From JBCBJX01 sp038522735 (GTDB lineage: Bacteria; Pseudomonadota; Alphaproteobacteria; Caulobacterales; Parvularculaceae): a stretch of 57,581 bases of DNA. The notes under the pieces were generated by a model that had not been told where the DNA came from, did no database searches, and worked only from the letters and a program-made list of their open reading frames with translations. The stretch lies in NCBI GenBank assembly GCA_038522735.1, contig JBCBJX010000009.1, positions 1 to 57,581 of the forward strand. The letters run 5' to 3'. Shown here piece by piece: positions 1 to 8,933 of the stretch. A program made the position numbers and the translations under genes. Position 1 is the first letter of the stretch; each line of letters starts with the position of its first letter.

Positions 1-98
1 ACGGCGCCCGAGATCGACTGCGCCATCACAGCGGCCGGAGCGGCGGCGACGATGGCGAGAACGGCCGAGGAGACGGCCAGTTTGTTCGTCAGCTTCAT
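1..98 (-). CDS. Secreted protein, N-terminus only (cut by window edge)
   Basis: The reading frame starts with ATG at 98 and runs off the window after 32 codons. The visible part is a typical Sec signal peptide: a basic start (MKLTNK), a hydrophobic alanine/valine-rich core and an AVMA-QS cleavage-like site near residue 26. An in-frame ATG at 110 would add four residues. GGGG about 10 bases before the ATG at 98 could serve as ribosome binding site. The mature domain is not visible, so no function can be given. Export to the periplasm or outer membrane is inferred from the leader alone. The 277 bases between this start and the argS stop hold no gene I can support. Confidence 0.6.
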   Translation of the reverse strand, partial: MKLTNKLAVSSAVLAIVAAAPAAVMAQSISGA

Positions 99-375
99 TG
101 AAATCCCCATTGAGCGTAATGCGACGGAGGCGAAACCGTTACCGCTGCAGTTCCGCTGTCGATCAGGGCGATACGCCCGGAATTTAACAGACGCGTGACA
201 CTTTGTGAGCGAACGGGAGCACCGTTGCACACGGAACACACGTGCACTTTGTGCGCTTTCGAATGAGAAAATCTCGTGTGGTCAACGTGTTGGACGCACA
301 CGCATCAGGTTTGTTGCGGCGCGGCGAGTCGCAGATAATGCGCTTAGCGAGTCGCGCCGGCGCGCAAGTCGGTCG

Positions 376-2133
376 TCACATCCGATCCGGGGCGTCGATG
401 CCCAGGAGGTTAAGGACGGCGGCGAGCTGATCGCCGACGGCGGCGGCGAGGCGCAGCCGGCTCGCGCGCAGGGCCGCGTCCGGTTCGTCGAGGACGCGGC
501 GGGCGGCGTAGAATTTCGCGAAGCTCTGGGCGAGGGCGAAAGCGTGGTCGCAGAGGATGTGGGGCATGCGCCGGTCGGCGGCGGCGCGCACGGCTTCTGT
601 GTAGGCGTCGACGGTCAGGACCAGGGCCCGCTCCGGCTCGCCCTCGACGATCAGGGCGCCTACCGGGTGATCCTCGCCGGCCCGGCGCAGGAGCGATTTG
701 ATCCGTACCAGCGCGTAAAGGAGATAGGGCCCGGTCTTGCCTTCGAAGGAGAGGAAACGGTCGAGATCAAAGATGTAGTCCGTGGTTCGTGGATTGGAGA
801 GGTCGGCGAATTTCAGGGCCGCGACGCCGACTTTCTTCGCGATGTCGTCGCGCTCGCCCTCGTCCAGCTCGGCGCCGACCCCGCCCGCCTCGATGCGCTC
901 CCGCGCCCGCTCGTGCACCAGGTCGATGAGATCCCGGAGACGCAGGACGCCCCCTTCGCGGGTCTTGAAGGGTTTGCCGTCCGCCCCGTTCATGGTGCCG
1001 AAGCCGATGTGCTCCAGCCGGTCCTCAGCGGCGAGGCCTGCGAGGTCTGCGGCGCGGAAGACCTGTTCGAAATGCTGGGCCTGGCGCTGGTCGACCACAT
1101 AGAGCGCCCGGTCGGGGCCGATCTCCTGCTTGCGGTCGAGGATCGTCGCAAGGTCCGTCGTTGCGTAAACGGATGATCCGTCGCGGGTGACGAGAATAAG
1201 CGGCGGAATTTCTTTTTTGTCGTCCTCCCGGGCGACGCGGACCACGACTGCGCCGTCGGAGGCCTCGCTGACTTTCCGAGCCGCAAGATCTGCGACCAAA
1301 TCCGGAATGAGGTGCTGTACGTCGCTTTCACCGTTCCAGAGGTCGAAAACGACGCCCAGCTCTCCATATTCTCCGCGCACCACTGGGACAGAGACGGCGA
1401 CGAAATCCCGCCACAGAGCGCGGTATCCCGCCCGGCCCGCCTGCAGCTCTGCAGTCGCCTTGCGGGCGGCGTCGCGGCGCGCCTCGTCGGTTTTCGAAGC
1501 GTGGGAGGCGCGGGGGTAAAGGGCTTCGAGCTCTGCCAGGCTGACCGCCGGCTCGTCCGGATACGGGCCTTCGAAAGCGGGATCGAAATGGGGAAGCTCC
1601 GGCCGCTCGACGGCGAGGGTCGAGATGAGCTGGCCCATCTGCAGGCCCCAGTCGCCGAGGTGCACGTCGCCGACGACCTCATGGCCGACGGCGCGCATGA
1701 TGCGCTTCACGCTTTCGCCGATGATGGCCGAGCGAAGATGGCCGACATGGAGCGGCTTCGCGACGTTCGCGCCGCCATAATCGACGACGATTTTCTCGCG
1801 AACCTCCGCCTGCGGCGCGGCGCCGGCGCCAGCCTGCGCAAGCGCCTCCCCGGCTTCGGCGAGGGTCTCGTCCGTCAGCGTCAGATTGAGAAAACCGGGC
1901 CCGGCGACGGCGACGTCCGCGAACCGGTCGTCGGTTTTGAGCCGCTCCGCGACCTTCTCGCCGATCGCCCGCGGATTGGTCTTCGCGGCCTTCGCTGCGG
2001 AGAGCGCGCCATTGCACTGGAACTGGCAGAGGTCGGGCCTGTCCGACGGCGCGACGCGGCCATAGGCGCGATCAAGACCCTCGGCCTCGAACGCGGCCGC
2101 GACGAGATCGGTGAGTGAGCGGACGAGGCTCAT
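376..2133 (-). CDS. argS: Arginyl-tRNA synthetase
   Basis: This is a class I aminoacyl-tRNA synthetase that charges tRNA-Arg with arginine in the cytoplasm. Its 585 residues are the usual length. Order of parts: an N-terminal tRNA-recognition domain (to about 105), a catalytic Rossmann fold with the HIGH motif as HVGH near residue 130 preceded by GGANVAKPLHVGH, a loop GKPFKTREGG near 388-396 at the KMSKS position (ArgS often lacks canonical KMSKS), and a helical DALR anticodon-binding domain from about 465 with FEGKTGPYLLYA at its start. The ATG at 2133 shares its A with the TGA of the upstream lipoprotein gene (TGATG), so the two are probably translationally coupled. Confidence 0.97.
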   Translation of the reverse strand: MSLVRSLTDLVAAAFEAEGLDRAYGRVAPSDRPDLCQFQCNGALSAAKAAKTNPRAIGEKVAERLKTDDRFADVAVAGPGFLNLTLTDETLAEAGEALAQAGAGAAPQAEVREKIVVDYGGANVAKPLHVGHLRSAIIGESVKRIMRAVGHEVVGDVHLGDWGLQMGQLISTLAVERPELPHFDPAFEGPYPDEPAVSLAELEALYPRASHASKTDEARRDAARKATAELQAGRAGYRALWRDFVAVSVPVVRGEYGELGVVFDLWNGESDVQHLIPDLVADLAARKVSEASDGAVVVRVAREDDKKEIPPLILVTRDGSSVYATTDLATILDRKQEIGPDRALYVVDQRQAQHFEQVFRAADLAGLAAEDRLEHIGFGTMNGADGKPFKTREGGVLRLRDLIDLVHERARERIEAGGVGAELDEGERDDIAKKVGVAALKFADLSNPRTTDYIFDLDRFLSFEGKTGPYLLYALVRIKSLLRRAGEDHPVGALIVEGEPERALVLTVDAYTEAVRAAADRRMPHILCDHAFALAQSFAKFYAARRVLDEPDAALRASRLRLAAAVGDQLAAVLNLLGIDAPDRM

Positions 2134-2684
2134 CAAAGCTCCGGGAACTTCAGGCTCTTGCCCGTGCGGTTGTAGATCGTCTGCTCGCGAGTGAGCGCGA
2201 ACCCCACGACGATTTCGAAGTTCGTGCCGGACGTCGCCCGGCCGGCGCGTGGAATGACGATGTTGTCGATATCGACGATCACCACCTTCGCATCGCCTTT
2301 CGCGAGGGAGACGGAGCGCGTGAACTCGCGCTTGCCGATGAGTTCGCGATCGGTCCGCGTGACGGCGACGAAGTAAGGGAAGTCGCGCCGGCGCGCCTCG
2401 CCCGCCGGGCCGCGGCCGAGGGCCATCTCCACCTGGACGCGGGCGCGGATCGGCACGTCGTCGAAATATCGGCAGGTGGTGCGGATGGCGATCATCTCCG
2501 CCGTGTATGCGATCGCTTCCGGCGCGGGCTCGCCCTCGAATTCAACAAGGCGCGACGCATCGTCCAGGATGATCGCCGCCGGGCAGGGGCCCGGGTTCCG
2601 GTCGCGCGCGCCCTGAGAGAAGGCGCCGGCGCATGCCGAGAGGACCGATGCGGCCAAAAGCGTTATCACGCACGCTTTTTTCAT
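2133..2684 (-). CDS. Small lipoprotein of unknown function upstream of argS
   Basis: A 183-residue protein beginning MKKACVITLL with a lipobox-like LSAC placing the lipidated cysteine at residue 18. Signal peptidase II processing and membrane anchoring are therefore expected. The mature part contains a short CRYF segment and alternating beta-type stretches such as AKVVIVDIDNIVIP, but I recognise no named domain. It is the first gene of a two-gene unit with argS (TGATG junction) and is divergent from ispH across 149 bases. The coupling to argS probably reflects shared expression, not related function. Confidence 0.8.
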   Translation of the reverse strand: MKKACVITLLAASVLSACAGAFSQGARDRNPGPCPAAIILDDASRLVEFEGEPAPEAIAYTAEMIAIRTTCRYFDDVPIRARVQVEMALGRGPAGEARRRDFPYFVAVTRTDRELIGKREFTRSVSLAKGDAKVVIVDIDNIVIPRAGRATSGTNFEIVVGFALTREQTIYNRTGKSLKFPEL

Positions 2685-2833
2685 GTCCTATGTCCTTAAG
2701 TGGTCGCTGGAATGTCGCGGAAAGACCGCCGCGATCCGCGAACAGCGATACGGGGTGATAGGCGTTCCCGCGGCGCGGCGCAAACCGACCGCAGCCTGGC
2801 TTTCAAGGACCGGGCGCGGCTCTGAGGGAGACG

Positions 2834-3799
2834 ATGGCGCAAGGCGATGCAGTCCGCATTCTTTTGGCGGCCCCGCGCGGTTTTTGCGCCGGCGTCGAGC
2901 GGGCGATCCGCGCGGTGGAGGATGCGCTCGCGACATTCGGCGCCCCCGTCTACGTGCGTCATGAGATCGTTCACAACGCGCAGGTCGTCGGTGCGCTGCG
3001 CGCGAAGGGCGCGGTGTTCGTCGACCACCTGAGCGAGGCTGATCCAGAGCGCCCCGTCGTTTTCTCCGCCCACGGCGTTCCGAAGGCGGTCCCCTGCTCC
3101 GCGGACGCCCGCGGCTTCACCTATATCGACGCGACCTGCCCCCTAGTCTCGAAAGTCCACGCCGAAGCGAAACGCTTCCACGCGCGGGGGCTCGCCGTCG
3201 CCCTCGTGGGCCATGCGGGGCACCCGGAGGTGATCGGCACCCTCGGTCAGCTGCCGGAAGGCGCAGCGACCCTCATTGAAACCGAGGAGGACGCGAGACG
3301 GTTCCAGCCGGCCGATCCGGACAAGATCGCGTACGTCACCCAGACGACCCTCTCCGTCGACGACACCGCCTCGATCCTCGCCGTCCTTCGCGAGCGTTTC
3401 CCCGCCCTCGTCGGCCCGGCGAAAGGCGACATATGCTACGCCACCTCGAACCGTCAGGATGCGGTGAAAGCGATCGCGGGGGAAGCGGACGTGATGCTGA
3501 TCGTCGGAGACCCGGCGTCGTCGAACTCCAACCGCCTGGTTGAAACGGCGCGGGCCGCCGGATGCCCGAAAGCCGTGCTCGTCGACGAACCCGCCGCGCC
3601 GCCGACGGAATTCATCGCCGGCGCCCGGACGATCGGCGTCTCCTCAGGCGCCTCCACCCCGGAAACGAGCATCGAGGCGTTGCTCGCCGCATTACGCACG
3701 CATTGCGGCGACGTCGTCGTGGAGGAACGCCGCCAGACGGAAGAAACGGTCGCTTTCCGTCCGCCGGCGGTCGTCACGCCGCGCGCCCTCGCCGGCTGA
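2834..3799 (+). CDS. ispH: 4-hydroxy-3-methylbut-2-enyl diphosphate reductase
   Basis: The last enzyme of the MEP isoprenoid pathway. It reduces HMBPP to isopentenyl and dimethylallyl diphosphate using a 4Fe-4S cluster. The 321-residue protein has the three conserved cluster cysteines: C18 in RGFCAGV, C102 in DATCPLVSK and C201 in ICYATSNRQ. The HEIVHN and SAHGVP substrate motifs are also present. It starts at ATG 2834. thrB begins only 4 bases after its stop, followed by rnhA, the standard alphaproteobacterial ispH-thrB-rnhA arrangement. The three are probably one transcript. Confidence 0.97.
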   Translation: MAQGDAVRILLAAPRGFCAGVERAIRAVEDALATFGAPVYVRHEIVHNAQVVGALRAKGAVFVDHLSEADPERPVVFSAHGVPKAVPCSADARGFTYIDATCPLVSKVHAEAKRFHARGLAVALVGHAGHPEVIGTLGQLPEGAATLIETEEDARRFQPADPDKIAYVTQTTLSVDDTASILAVLRERFPALVGPAKGDICYATSNRQDAVKAIAGEADVMLIVGDPASSNSNRLVETARAAGCPKAVLVDEPAAPPTEFIAGARTIGVSSGASTPETSIEALLAALRTHCGDVVVEERRQTEETVAFRPPAVVTPRALAG

Positions 3800-3803
3800 C
3801 GCC

Positions 3804-4760
3804 GTGGCGGTTTACACGGAGGTCTCGCCGGCGGCGCTTGACGCTCTTCTTGCGGACTATGATCTCGGCACGGCCAAGCGCCTGACGCCGATTGCGGCGG
3901 GCGTCGAAAACACCAATTATTTCCTGTCGACGACGGGCGGCGAACATGTGCTCACCGTCTTCGAGCGTCGCACGCCGGAAGCCGACCTTCCTTACTTTCT
4001 GAGGCTGACGGAGCATCTGCGCGACCGCGGCGCTCCCTGCCCCCGCCCGCGCCGACGGATAGACGGCGGGCTCGTCAGCCGCGTGGCGGGCAAAGCCGCC
4101 GCGATCGTCGAACGGCTTCCGGGCGCGACGCTCGACGCGCCCGGGCTTGAGGAATGCCGCGAAGGCGGCGCGGCGCTCGGCCGTCTGCACCGGGCGTCCG
4201 CCGGCTTCCCGCTTGCAAGGCCGAACCCGCTTGGGGCTGAAGGCGTCGCAGCGCTGCTCGCCGAGCTGGAGGCGCCGTTCGAGGCCCTTGCACCGGACCT
4301 TGCAAGCGATCTTTCAACGGAACGCCGCGCTCTTGAGACGTGGCGGCGTGCGGGCTTGCCGTCCGGCGCTGTGCATACGGATCTTTTTCCGGACAACGCG
4401 CTCTTCGAGGGCAACCTTCTGATCGGCGTCATCGATTTTTATTTCGCCGCCGACGAAGCCTTCGCCTACGACCTCGCCGTCGTACTGATATCCTGGTGTG
4501 GGAGCGACGAGGGCCTTGATGCGGCGAAGACCGCGGCGCTTTTGTCCGCCTATCGGCGCGAGCGGGCGTTGAGCGTGGATGAAGAAGCCGCCCTCCTTCC
4601 GCTGTGCCGCGCAGCGTGCCTCCGGTTCCTGCTGACGCGCCTTTACGATGTCGAGAACCCGCGAGAAGACGCCCTCGTAACGCCGAAGGACCCGCTTGAA
4701 TATGCGGACAAACTTCGCTTCTTTCGCCGGCTCGACGGCCTTCCGGGAGAAGCCCAATGA
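3804..4760 (+). CDS. thrB: Homoserine kinase (ThrB type II, aminoglycoside-kinase fold)
   Basis: Phosphorylates homoserine to O-phosphohomoserine, the substrate for threonine synthase (thrC at 10157-11566). The protein is 318 residues when started at GTG 3804, giving MAVYTEVSPAALDALL. The frame is open upstream inside ispH, but homology to the family begins at this GTG. Kinase-fold motifs visible are ENTNYFL near the nucleotide loop, HTDLFPDN as the catalytic loop and VIDFYFA as the metal-binding aspartate strand. The family is the APH-like ThrB of alphaproteobacteria and pseudomonads, not the GHMP-type ThrB of E. coli. It overlaps rnhA by ATGA. Confidence 0.93.
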   Translation: MAVYTEVSPAALDALLADYDLGTAKRLTPIAAGVENTNYFLSTTGGEHVLTVFERRTPEADLPYFLRLTEHLRDRGAPCPRPRRRIDGGLVSRVAGKAAAIVERLPGATLDAPGLEECREGGAALGRLHRASAGFPLARPNPLGAEGVAALLAELEAPFEALAPDLASDLSTERRALETWRRAGLPSGAVHTDLFPDNALFEGNLLIGVIDFYFAADEAFAYDLAVVLISWCGSDEGLDAAKTAALLSAYRRERALSVDEEAALLPLCRAACLRFLLTRLYDVENPREDALVTPKDPLEYADKLRFFRRLDGLPGEAQ

Positions 4761-5179
4761 TCATCGCGTACACGGACGGAGCGTGCTCCGGCAATCCCGG
4801 ACCTGGCGGCTGGGGCGTCGTCCTCCTGAAAGGGACGGCGCGTGAGGAGCTGAAGGGCGGCGAGCGGGCGACGACCAACAACCGCATGGAGCTGATGGCG
4901 GCCATCAAGGCGCTGGAGACCGCCGACAAGGGCGCGTCGATGACAATCTACACGGACAGCCAGTACGTGAAGAACGGCGTGACCCAGTGGATCAAATCCT
5001 GGAAGAAGAACGGCTGGAAGACCGCCTCCAGGAAGCCTGTGAAGAACCAGGACCTTTGGGTCGTCCTCGACGAGCTTGCGAACGCCCGGCCCGTCGAATG
5101 GCGCTGGGTGAAGGGCCACTCGGGCGATCCGGAGAACGACCGCGCCGACGCCCTCGCGCGCGCAGGGACGCCGGCTTAG
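4757..5179 (+). CDS. rnhA: Ribonuclease HI
   Basis: Degrades the RNA strand of RNA-DNA hybrids (R-loops, primers). At 140 residues it is slightly shorter than the E. coli enzyme but complete. The active-site carboxylates are all present: D7 in YTDGACSGNPG, E45 in NNRMELMAA, D67 in YTDSQY and D131 in RADALA, with catalytic H121 in KGHSG. The ATGA overlap with thrB indicates translational coupling. The gene faces the minus-strand peroxiredoxin gene, with 15 bases between the two stops. Confidence 0.97.
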   Translation: MIIAYTDGACSGNPGPGGWGVVLLKGTAREELKGGERATTNNRMELMAAIKALETADKGASMTIYTDSQYVKNGVTQWIKSWKKNGWKTASRKPVKNQDLWVVLDELANARPVEWRWVKGHSGDPENDRADALARAGTPA

Positions 5180-5194
5180 GTCGCCGTTTTCGCC

Positions 5195-5677
5195 TCAAAG
5201 ATGGCGCAGCACGTGCTCCGCGCTCGACACTTCGAAGGCGCCCGGCTCTTCGACGAAAAGCTGGGTCACGACGCCGTTCTCGGCGACGAGGGCGAAGCGC
5301 TGGGAGCGCAGGCCGAGACCGAAGGCCGATCCGTCGAAGGTGAGCCCGAGGGCTTTGGAAAACGACGCGTCGTGGTCGGCGACCATTACGACGTCGTCCA
5401 TCGCGCCCGCCTCTTTGCCCCACGCTTCCATCACGAAGGCGTCGTTGACCGCGAGGCAGACGATCTTATCGACGCCCTTCCCCTGGAAGTCCTTTGCGTG
5501 CTGAACGAAGCCCGGCAGGTGCTTCGCCGAACAGGTCGGCGTGAAGGCGCCCGGCACGGAGAAGAGGACGACCTTGCCCGAGCCGACGACGTCCGCGGCG
5601 GGTTTTTTCGTCTGCCCGTCCGCATCGACGATGATGAGCTCCATTTCGGGAAGTTTGTCGTTCACCTGCACGGCCAT
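5195..5677 (-). CDS. Peroxiredoxin (Prx5/AhpE-like redoxin)
   Basis: A thiol peroxidase of the Prx5 group that reduces peroxides and probably organic hydroperoxides in the cytoplasm. The 160-residue protein carries the active-site motif PGAFTPTCS with peroxidatic C49. A second cysteine at 74 (KIVCLAVND) is common in the family. The segment WGKEAGAMDDVVMVAD and the LGLRSQRFAL strand are also typical. I chose the ATG at 5677 (MAVQVNDKLPEMEL) because the frame upstream is unlike the family. Peroxiredoxin beside ispH-thrB-rnhA is a common alphaproteobacterial order. Confidence 0.93.
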   Translation of the reverse strand: MAVQVNDKLPEMELIIVDADGQTKKPAADVVGSGKVVLFSVPGAFTPTCSAKHLPGFVQHAKDFQGKGVDKIVCLAVNDAFVMEAWGKEAGAMDDVVMVADHDASFSKALGLTFDGSAFGLGLRSQRFALVAENGVVTQLFVEEPGAFEVSSAEHVLRHL

Positions 5678-5821
5678 GGCGGCGTCCTTTCCGGTTTTCG
5701 TTGCGCGTCGGCGCTCGATATCGCGTCGCGCGGCGGGTTGCAAAGACGCGGCGCCGGCGCGTGGACCCCTCCGCCGCGAGCGGCTAGCCTGCCCCTTCGA
5801 TCGACGCAGGAGGAGCCGGGC

Positions 5822-6418
5822 ATGGTCGAGGAAAGCCTCGCAGGCCGCATGCTCATCGCAACGCCTGATATGGGCGACCCGCGTTTCGAGCAGGCCGTCA
5901 TCTTCGTCTGCCAGCACGACGAGGAAGGCGCGATGGGGGTCATCGTCAACAAGCCGCTTGCGGAACTGACGCTCTCGGAGCTTCTGGAGCAACTGGATAT
6001 CGAAGAGCGCAGGGGAGTCGCGGACAGGCCGGTCATGTTCGGCGGCCCGGTGCAGACCGAGCGCGGCGTCGTCGTCCACTCCCTCGACTACCGGCTTGAG
6101 GAAACCCTGCGCGTCACGCCGGAGATCGGCGTCACCACGACGCGCGAGGCGCTGGTCGATCTTGCAGGCGCCGACGCAGCGAGAGCCGGCCCGAAGCGGG
6201 CGATGATGGCCCTCGGTTACGCCGGCTGGGGGCCGGAACAGCTGGAGACGGAAATCTCCCAGAACGCCTGGCAGATCTGCGAGGCGGACGAGGCTCTCCT
6301 CTTCGATCTCGACCGGACCCGCGTCTGGCGCGGCGCCTTCGCCAAGCTCGGCGTCTCCGCCGCGATGCTGTCAGACGTCTGGTCCTCGACCGCGAAAGGC
6401 GACCGGACCGTGCACTGA
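5822..6418 (+). CDS. yqgE: YqgE/AlgH family protein
   Basis: A conserved protein of the UPF0301 (YqgE/AlgH) family with no firmly established biochemical role. It is 198 residues long when started at ATG 5822, which has a strong AGGAGG ribosome binding site 8 bases upstream. Family hallmarks are AGRMLIATPDMGDPRFEQAV near the start, CQHDEEGAMGVIVNKP, the GGPV block and ALGYAGWGPEQLE. The frame is open upstream over the peroxiredoxin promoter region but shows no homology there. It is convergent with the GGDEF/EAL gene, with 19 bases between stops. Confidence 0.93.
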   Translation: MVEESLAGRMLIATPDMGDPRFEQAVIFVCQHDEEGAMGVIVNKPLAELTLSELLEQLDIEERRGVADRPVMFGGPVQTERGVVVHSLDYRLEETLRVTPEIGVTTTREALVDLAGADAARAGPKRAMMALGYAGWGPEQLETEISQNAWQICEADEALLFDLDRTRVWRGAFAKLGVSAAMLSDVWSSTAKGDRTVH

Positions 6419-6437
6419 CGGGCCCTCCGCCTCGGGC

Positions 6438-8915
6438 TCAGGCGTCCGCGCCGTAAAGCGAGAGGAACCGCGTCGCGTCCGGATAGGCCATCGGAGCGCC
6501 AAAGATGAAGCCTTGGGCGTACTCGCATCCCATGGTGCGCAGGCGCCGCGCGGTCGCCTCGTTCTCCGCGCCTTCGGCGACGACGGTCATGCCGAGATCG
6601 TGGGCGAGGTTCACGATGGAGCGAGCGATGGCGACATTGTCCGTGTCCGCATCGAGGGTCTTCACGAACGCCTGGTCGATCTTCAGAACGTCGAAATCAA
6701 AGCGGCGAAGGCGCGCGAGCGAAGAATGCCCGGCGCCGAAGTCGTCCAGGGCGAGGCCGGCGCCCAGCTCCTTCACCGCCCGCAGCGCCTGTTCGACGCC
6801 GTCCGGGTTCCGCATGATCTGGTCTTCAGTGACCTCGATGCGCAGAGCGCCCCGCGGCAGGCGGTGGGCGGAAAGTGCGTCGCGCACAGCCTGCACGAAA
6901 GCGAGCCGGTCCTGGGGCCGGTCGAGGCGGCGAGAGGAGACGTTCACCGCGACGAAGACGTCGCCGCGCCCGGTCTCCCGCCGCCAGGCGGCGAGATCGC
7001 GGCAGGCGATGTCGAGCACCTGGCGCTCCATCTTTTCAAGAAGCCCGCTTTCCTCCGCCAGTGCAAGAAACTCCGAAGGCGGAACGAGCGCCTCGTCGGA
7101 GCGCCGCCAGCGCACCAGCGCCTCAAAGCCCGCCGCCGCCCCGTCGGCGAGGCGGATCACCGGCTGGTAGTGCGCCTCGATTTCGCCCGCCTCGATCCCG
7201 TCGCGCAGAGCCTGTTCGCGCCCGAACCGCTCCGCAGGCGGCTCGCTTTTCGCCGCATCGTAGACGACGACGCAGTCGCCGCCCGCCGTCTTCGCATCCG
7301 CAAGGGCGAGTTCCGCCTCGCCGAGTAGGGTCGCGGCGAAGGTCTCCTCCTCTCTGGCGAGGCTTGCGCCGACGCTCGCGGCGGGGTGAACAGGCGACCC
7401 CTGAATATCGACGGGCTCGCAAACGAGGACGCGCAGGCGCTCCGCCGCGTCCTTGACGCTCGGACCCCTGGCGTCGATCAGCGCCCAGACGGCGAAACTG
7501 TCCTCTCCATGGCGGCCGATGAGAGCGCGCGGGCCCTCGGCTGTTTTCAGGCGCTCCGCGACCGTCCCTAGAAGGATATCGCCGCCCGATTCTCCGAAGG
7601 CGTCATTCACCGTCTTGAACCGGTCGAGGTCGATGACGAACATCGCCCGGCGCATGCCGTCCTCGTCGGACGCCCGGGCGAGAGCGTCGTCCGCCGCGAC
7701 GAGGAAGGCGCTTCGGTTTCGAAGGCCCCCGAGGGCGGCGAGGGACGGCTGCGCGTCGGCCTCCCGCCTCGGCTTCTGGCGGCGATCCGGCTTGTCGCTG
7801 CGCGGACGGAAGGATGCGGGCCGTCCTGGCTCGGGCGTGCTTTTCAGCGCAGCCTCGGGTCGGCTTTCTGTGACCGGCCGGCTCGCGGCCGGCGGTCTTT
7901 GCGGCTCGGCGCCGGTCTCGTCGAAAATCGCGAGGACCCGTTCCGGCCCGTCGGCGCCGGCGGCGCGGGCGCCGCGCATGCGGAGGCGCCGGCCCGCCTT
8001 GGTGGAAAGCGGGATGTCGAACGCGCCGTCGTCGTTTGCGCGGGTCGCCTGGTCGAAGAGAGCGAGGCTCTCCGTATCAAGAGCGCTCCTGAGAGCGTCG
8101 AGACCCCGCGGCCCGTCGACGCCGGGCGCGATCAGCCGTCGGGCGGCGTCCGTCGCGACGGCGCCGGACGCCGCTCGCCAGTCCCAGACCGCGAAGCCCG
8201 CATAGTCCATGACGGCGGAGAGCGTCTCGTCGTCGCTCTTTTCGGGCGATGGTCTGGAGGGCGGGCGCGGGCCGGCGCCGAACGTCCCGAGGGCGACGAA
8301 GGCGACCAGCGCCAGACCGAGCGCGAAGGCTGTATGCGGACCGAAATTCGCCAGCCATGTCTGCCGCCCGTCGATAACGCCGAGAAAAGCGGCCGGCAGG
8401 GCGGCCGCGGCGAGGATGACGCCCGGCGCTGCGTACCGCGCCTGCTTGCGGCCGGCGAGCGCCGCGATCACGACGGCGGCCGGCGCGACGCCTGCGAGCA
8501 GGATAAGCGCGATCTGGTCGCCCTCCCCGCCCGGAGCGAACGCCGCGCCGAAGGCGATGACGACGAACGACAGGGCGGCGAGACCGGGCGCGATCCAGCG
8601 CTTCCACCCCTCCCGCCATGCGCCGACGAGAGAGGCGACATGCATCAGCGCCGCGGCGAAGAAGGCGCCGATGAAGACCGAGCGGGCCGGCGCGTAGCCG
8701 AAGATCGCCGTTTCCATCGCCGCAGCTGCGAGCAGCATGGCGGCGGCCGTCGGCGCGGGCGACGCAAAGGGCGCCCGGCGAAGCGCCGAGAGGCCGACGA
8801 AAAGAGCGCCCGACAGGACGAAGCCGCCGATAACCGCGCCTTGGGTCAGCGCGCCGCGCACGTCGAGGACGCTCCTCGCCGCTTCGCCCGCCTGAAGGAT
8901 CGCTGTCGCCAGCAC
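6438..8915 (-). CDS. Membrane c-di-GMP phosphodiesterase with degenerate GGDEF and intact EAL domains
   Basis: An 825-residue protein starting at GTG 8915. Residues 25-212 contain about seven hydrophobic segments. A PAS-like region follows (about 230-335), then a proline/arginine-rich linker, a GGDEF-type domain (about 395-555) and an EAL domain (about 565-820). The GGDEF signature reads HGEDS (469-473), so cyclase activity is unlikely. The EAL domain looks active: EAL at 598-600, NVSSRRL, VTEDQIM, DDFGAGHSSL, LKIDQAF and VAEGAEN. I infer hydrolysis of c-di-GMP at the inner membrane, with the degenerate GGDEF perhaps sensing GTP. It is the last gene of a run with thrC and an M16 peptidase, 18 bases after the latter. 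Confidence 0.9.
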   Translation of the reverse strand: MLATAILQAGEAARSVLDVRGALTQGAVIGGFVLSGALFVGLSALRRAPFASPAPTAAAMLLAAAAMETAIFGYAPARSVFIGAFFAAALMHVASLVGAWREGWKRWIAPGLAALSFVVIAFGAAFAPGGEGDQIALILLAGVAPAAVVIAALAGRKQARYAAPGVILAAAALPAAFLGVIDGRQTWLANFGPHTAFALGLALVAFVALGTFGAGPRPPSRPSPEKSDDETLSAVMDYAGFAVWDWRAASGAVATDAARRLIAPGVDGPRGLDALRSALDTESLALFDQATRANDDGAFDIPLSTKAGRRLRMRGARAAGADGPERVLAIFDETGAEPQRPPAASRPVTESRPEAALKSTPEPGRPASFRPRSDKPDRRQKPRREADAQPSLAALGGLRNRSAFLVAADDALARASDEDGMRRAMFVIDLDRFKTVNDAFGESGGDILLGTVAERLKTAEGPRALIGRHGEDSFAVWALIDARGPSVKDAAERLRVLVCEPVDIQGSPVHPAASVGASLAREEETFAATLLGEAELALADAKTAGGDCVVVYDAAKSEPPAERFGREQALRDGIEAGEIEAHYQPVIRLADGAAAGFEALVRWRRSDEALVPPSEFLALAEESGLLEKMERQVLDIACRDLAAWRRETGRGDVFVAVNVSSRRLDRPQDRLAFVQAVRDALSAHRLPRGALRIEVTEDQIMRNPDGVEQALRAVKELGAGLALDDFGAGHSSLARLRRFDFDVLKIDQAFVKTLDADTDNVAIARSIVNLAHDLGMTVVAEGAENEATARRLRTMGCEYAQGFIFGAPMAYPDATRFLSLYGADA

Positions 8916-8933
8916 CGATGCGCGCTCCGTCGT

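Noticed and set aside
205..1176. Long plus-strand open frame opposite argS
   Set aside because: It is antisense to a clear argS coding frame in GC-rich DNA, has no family resemblance and is rich in Gly/Arg/Val as expected of a shadow frame.
3540..3803. Upstream extension of the thrB frame into ispH
   Set aside because: Arginine/serine-rich sequence unlike ThrB; homology begins at GTG 3804 just after the ispH stop.
5201..5821. Upstream extension of the yqgE frame over the peroxiredoxin gene
   Set aside because: AGGAGG and family homology both support ATG 5822.
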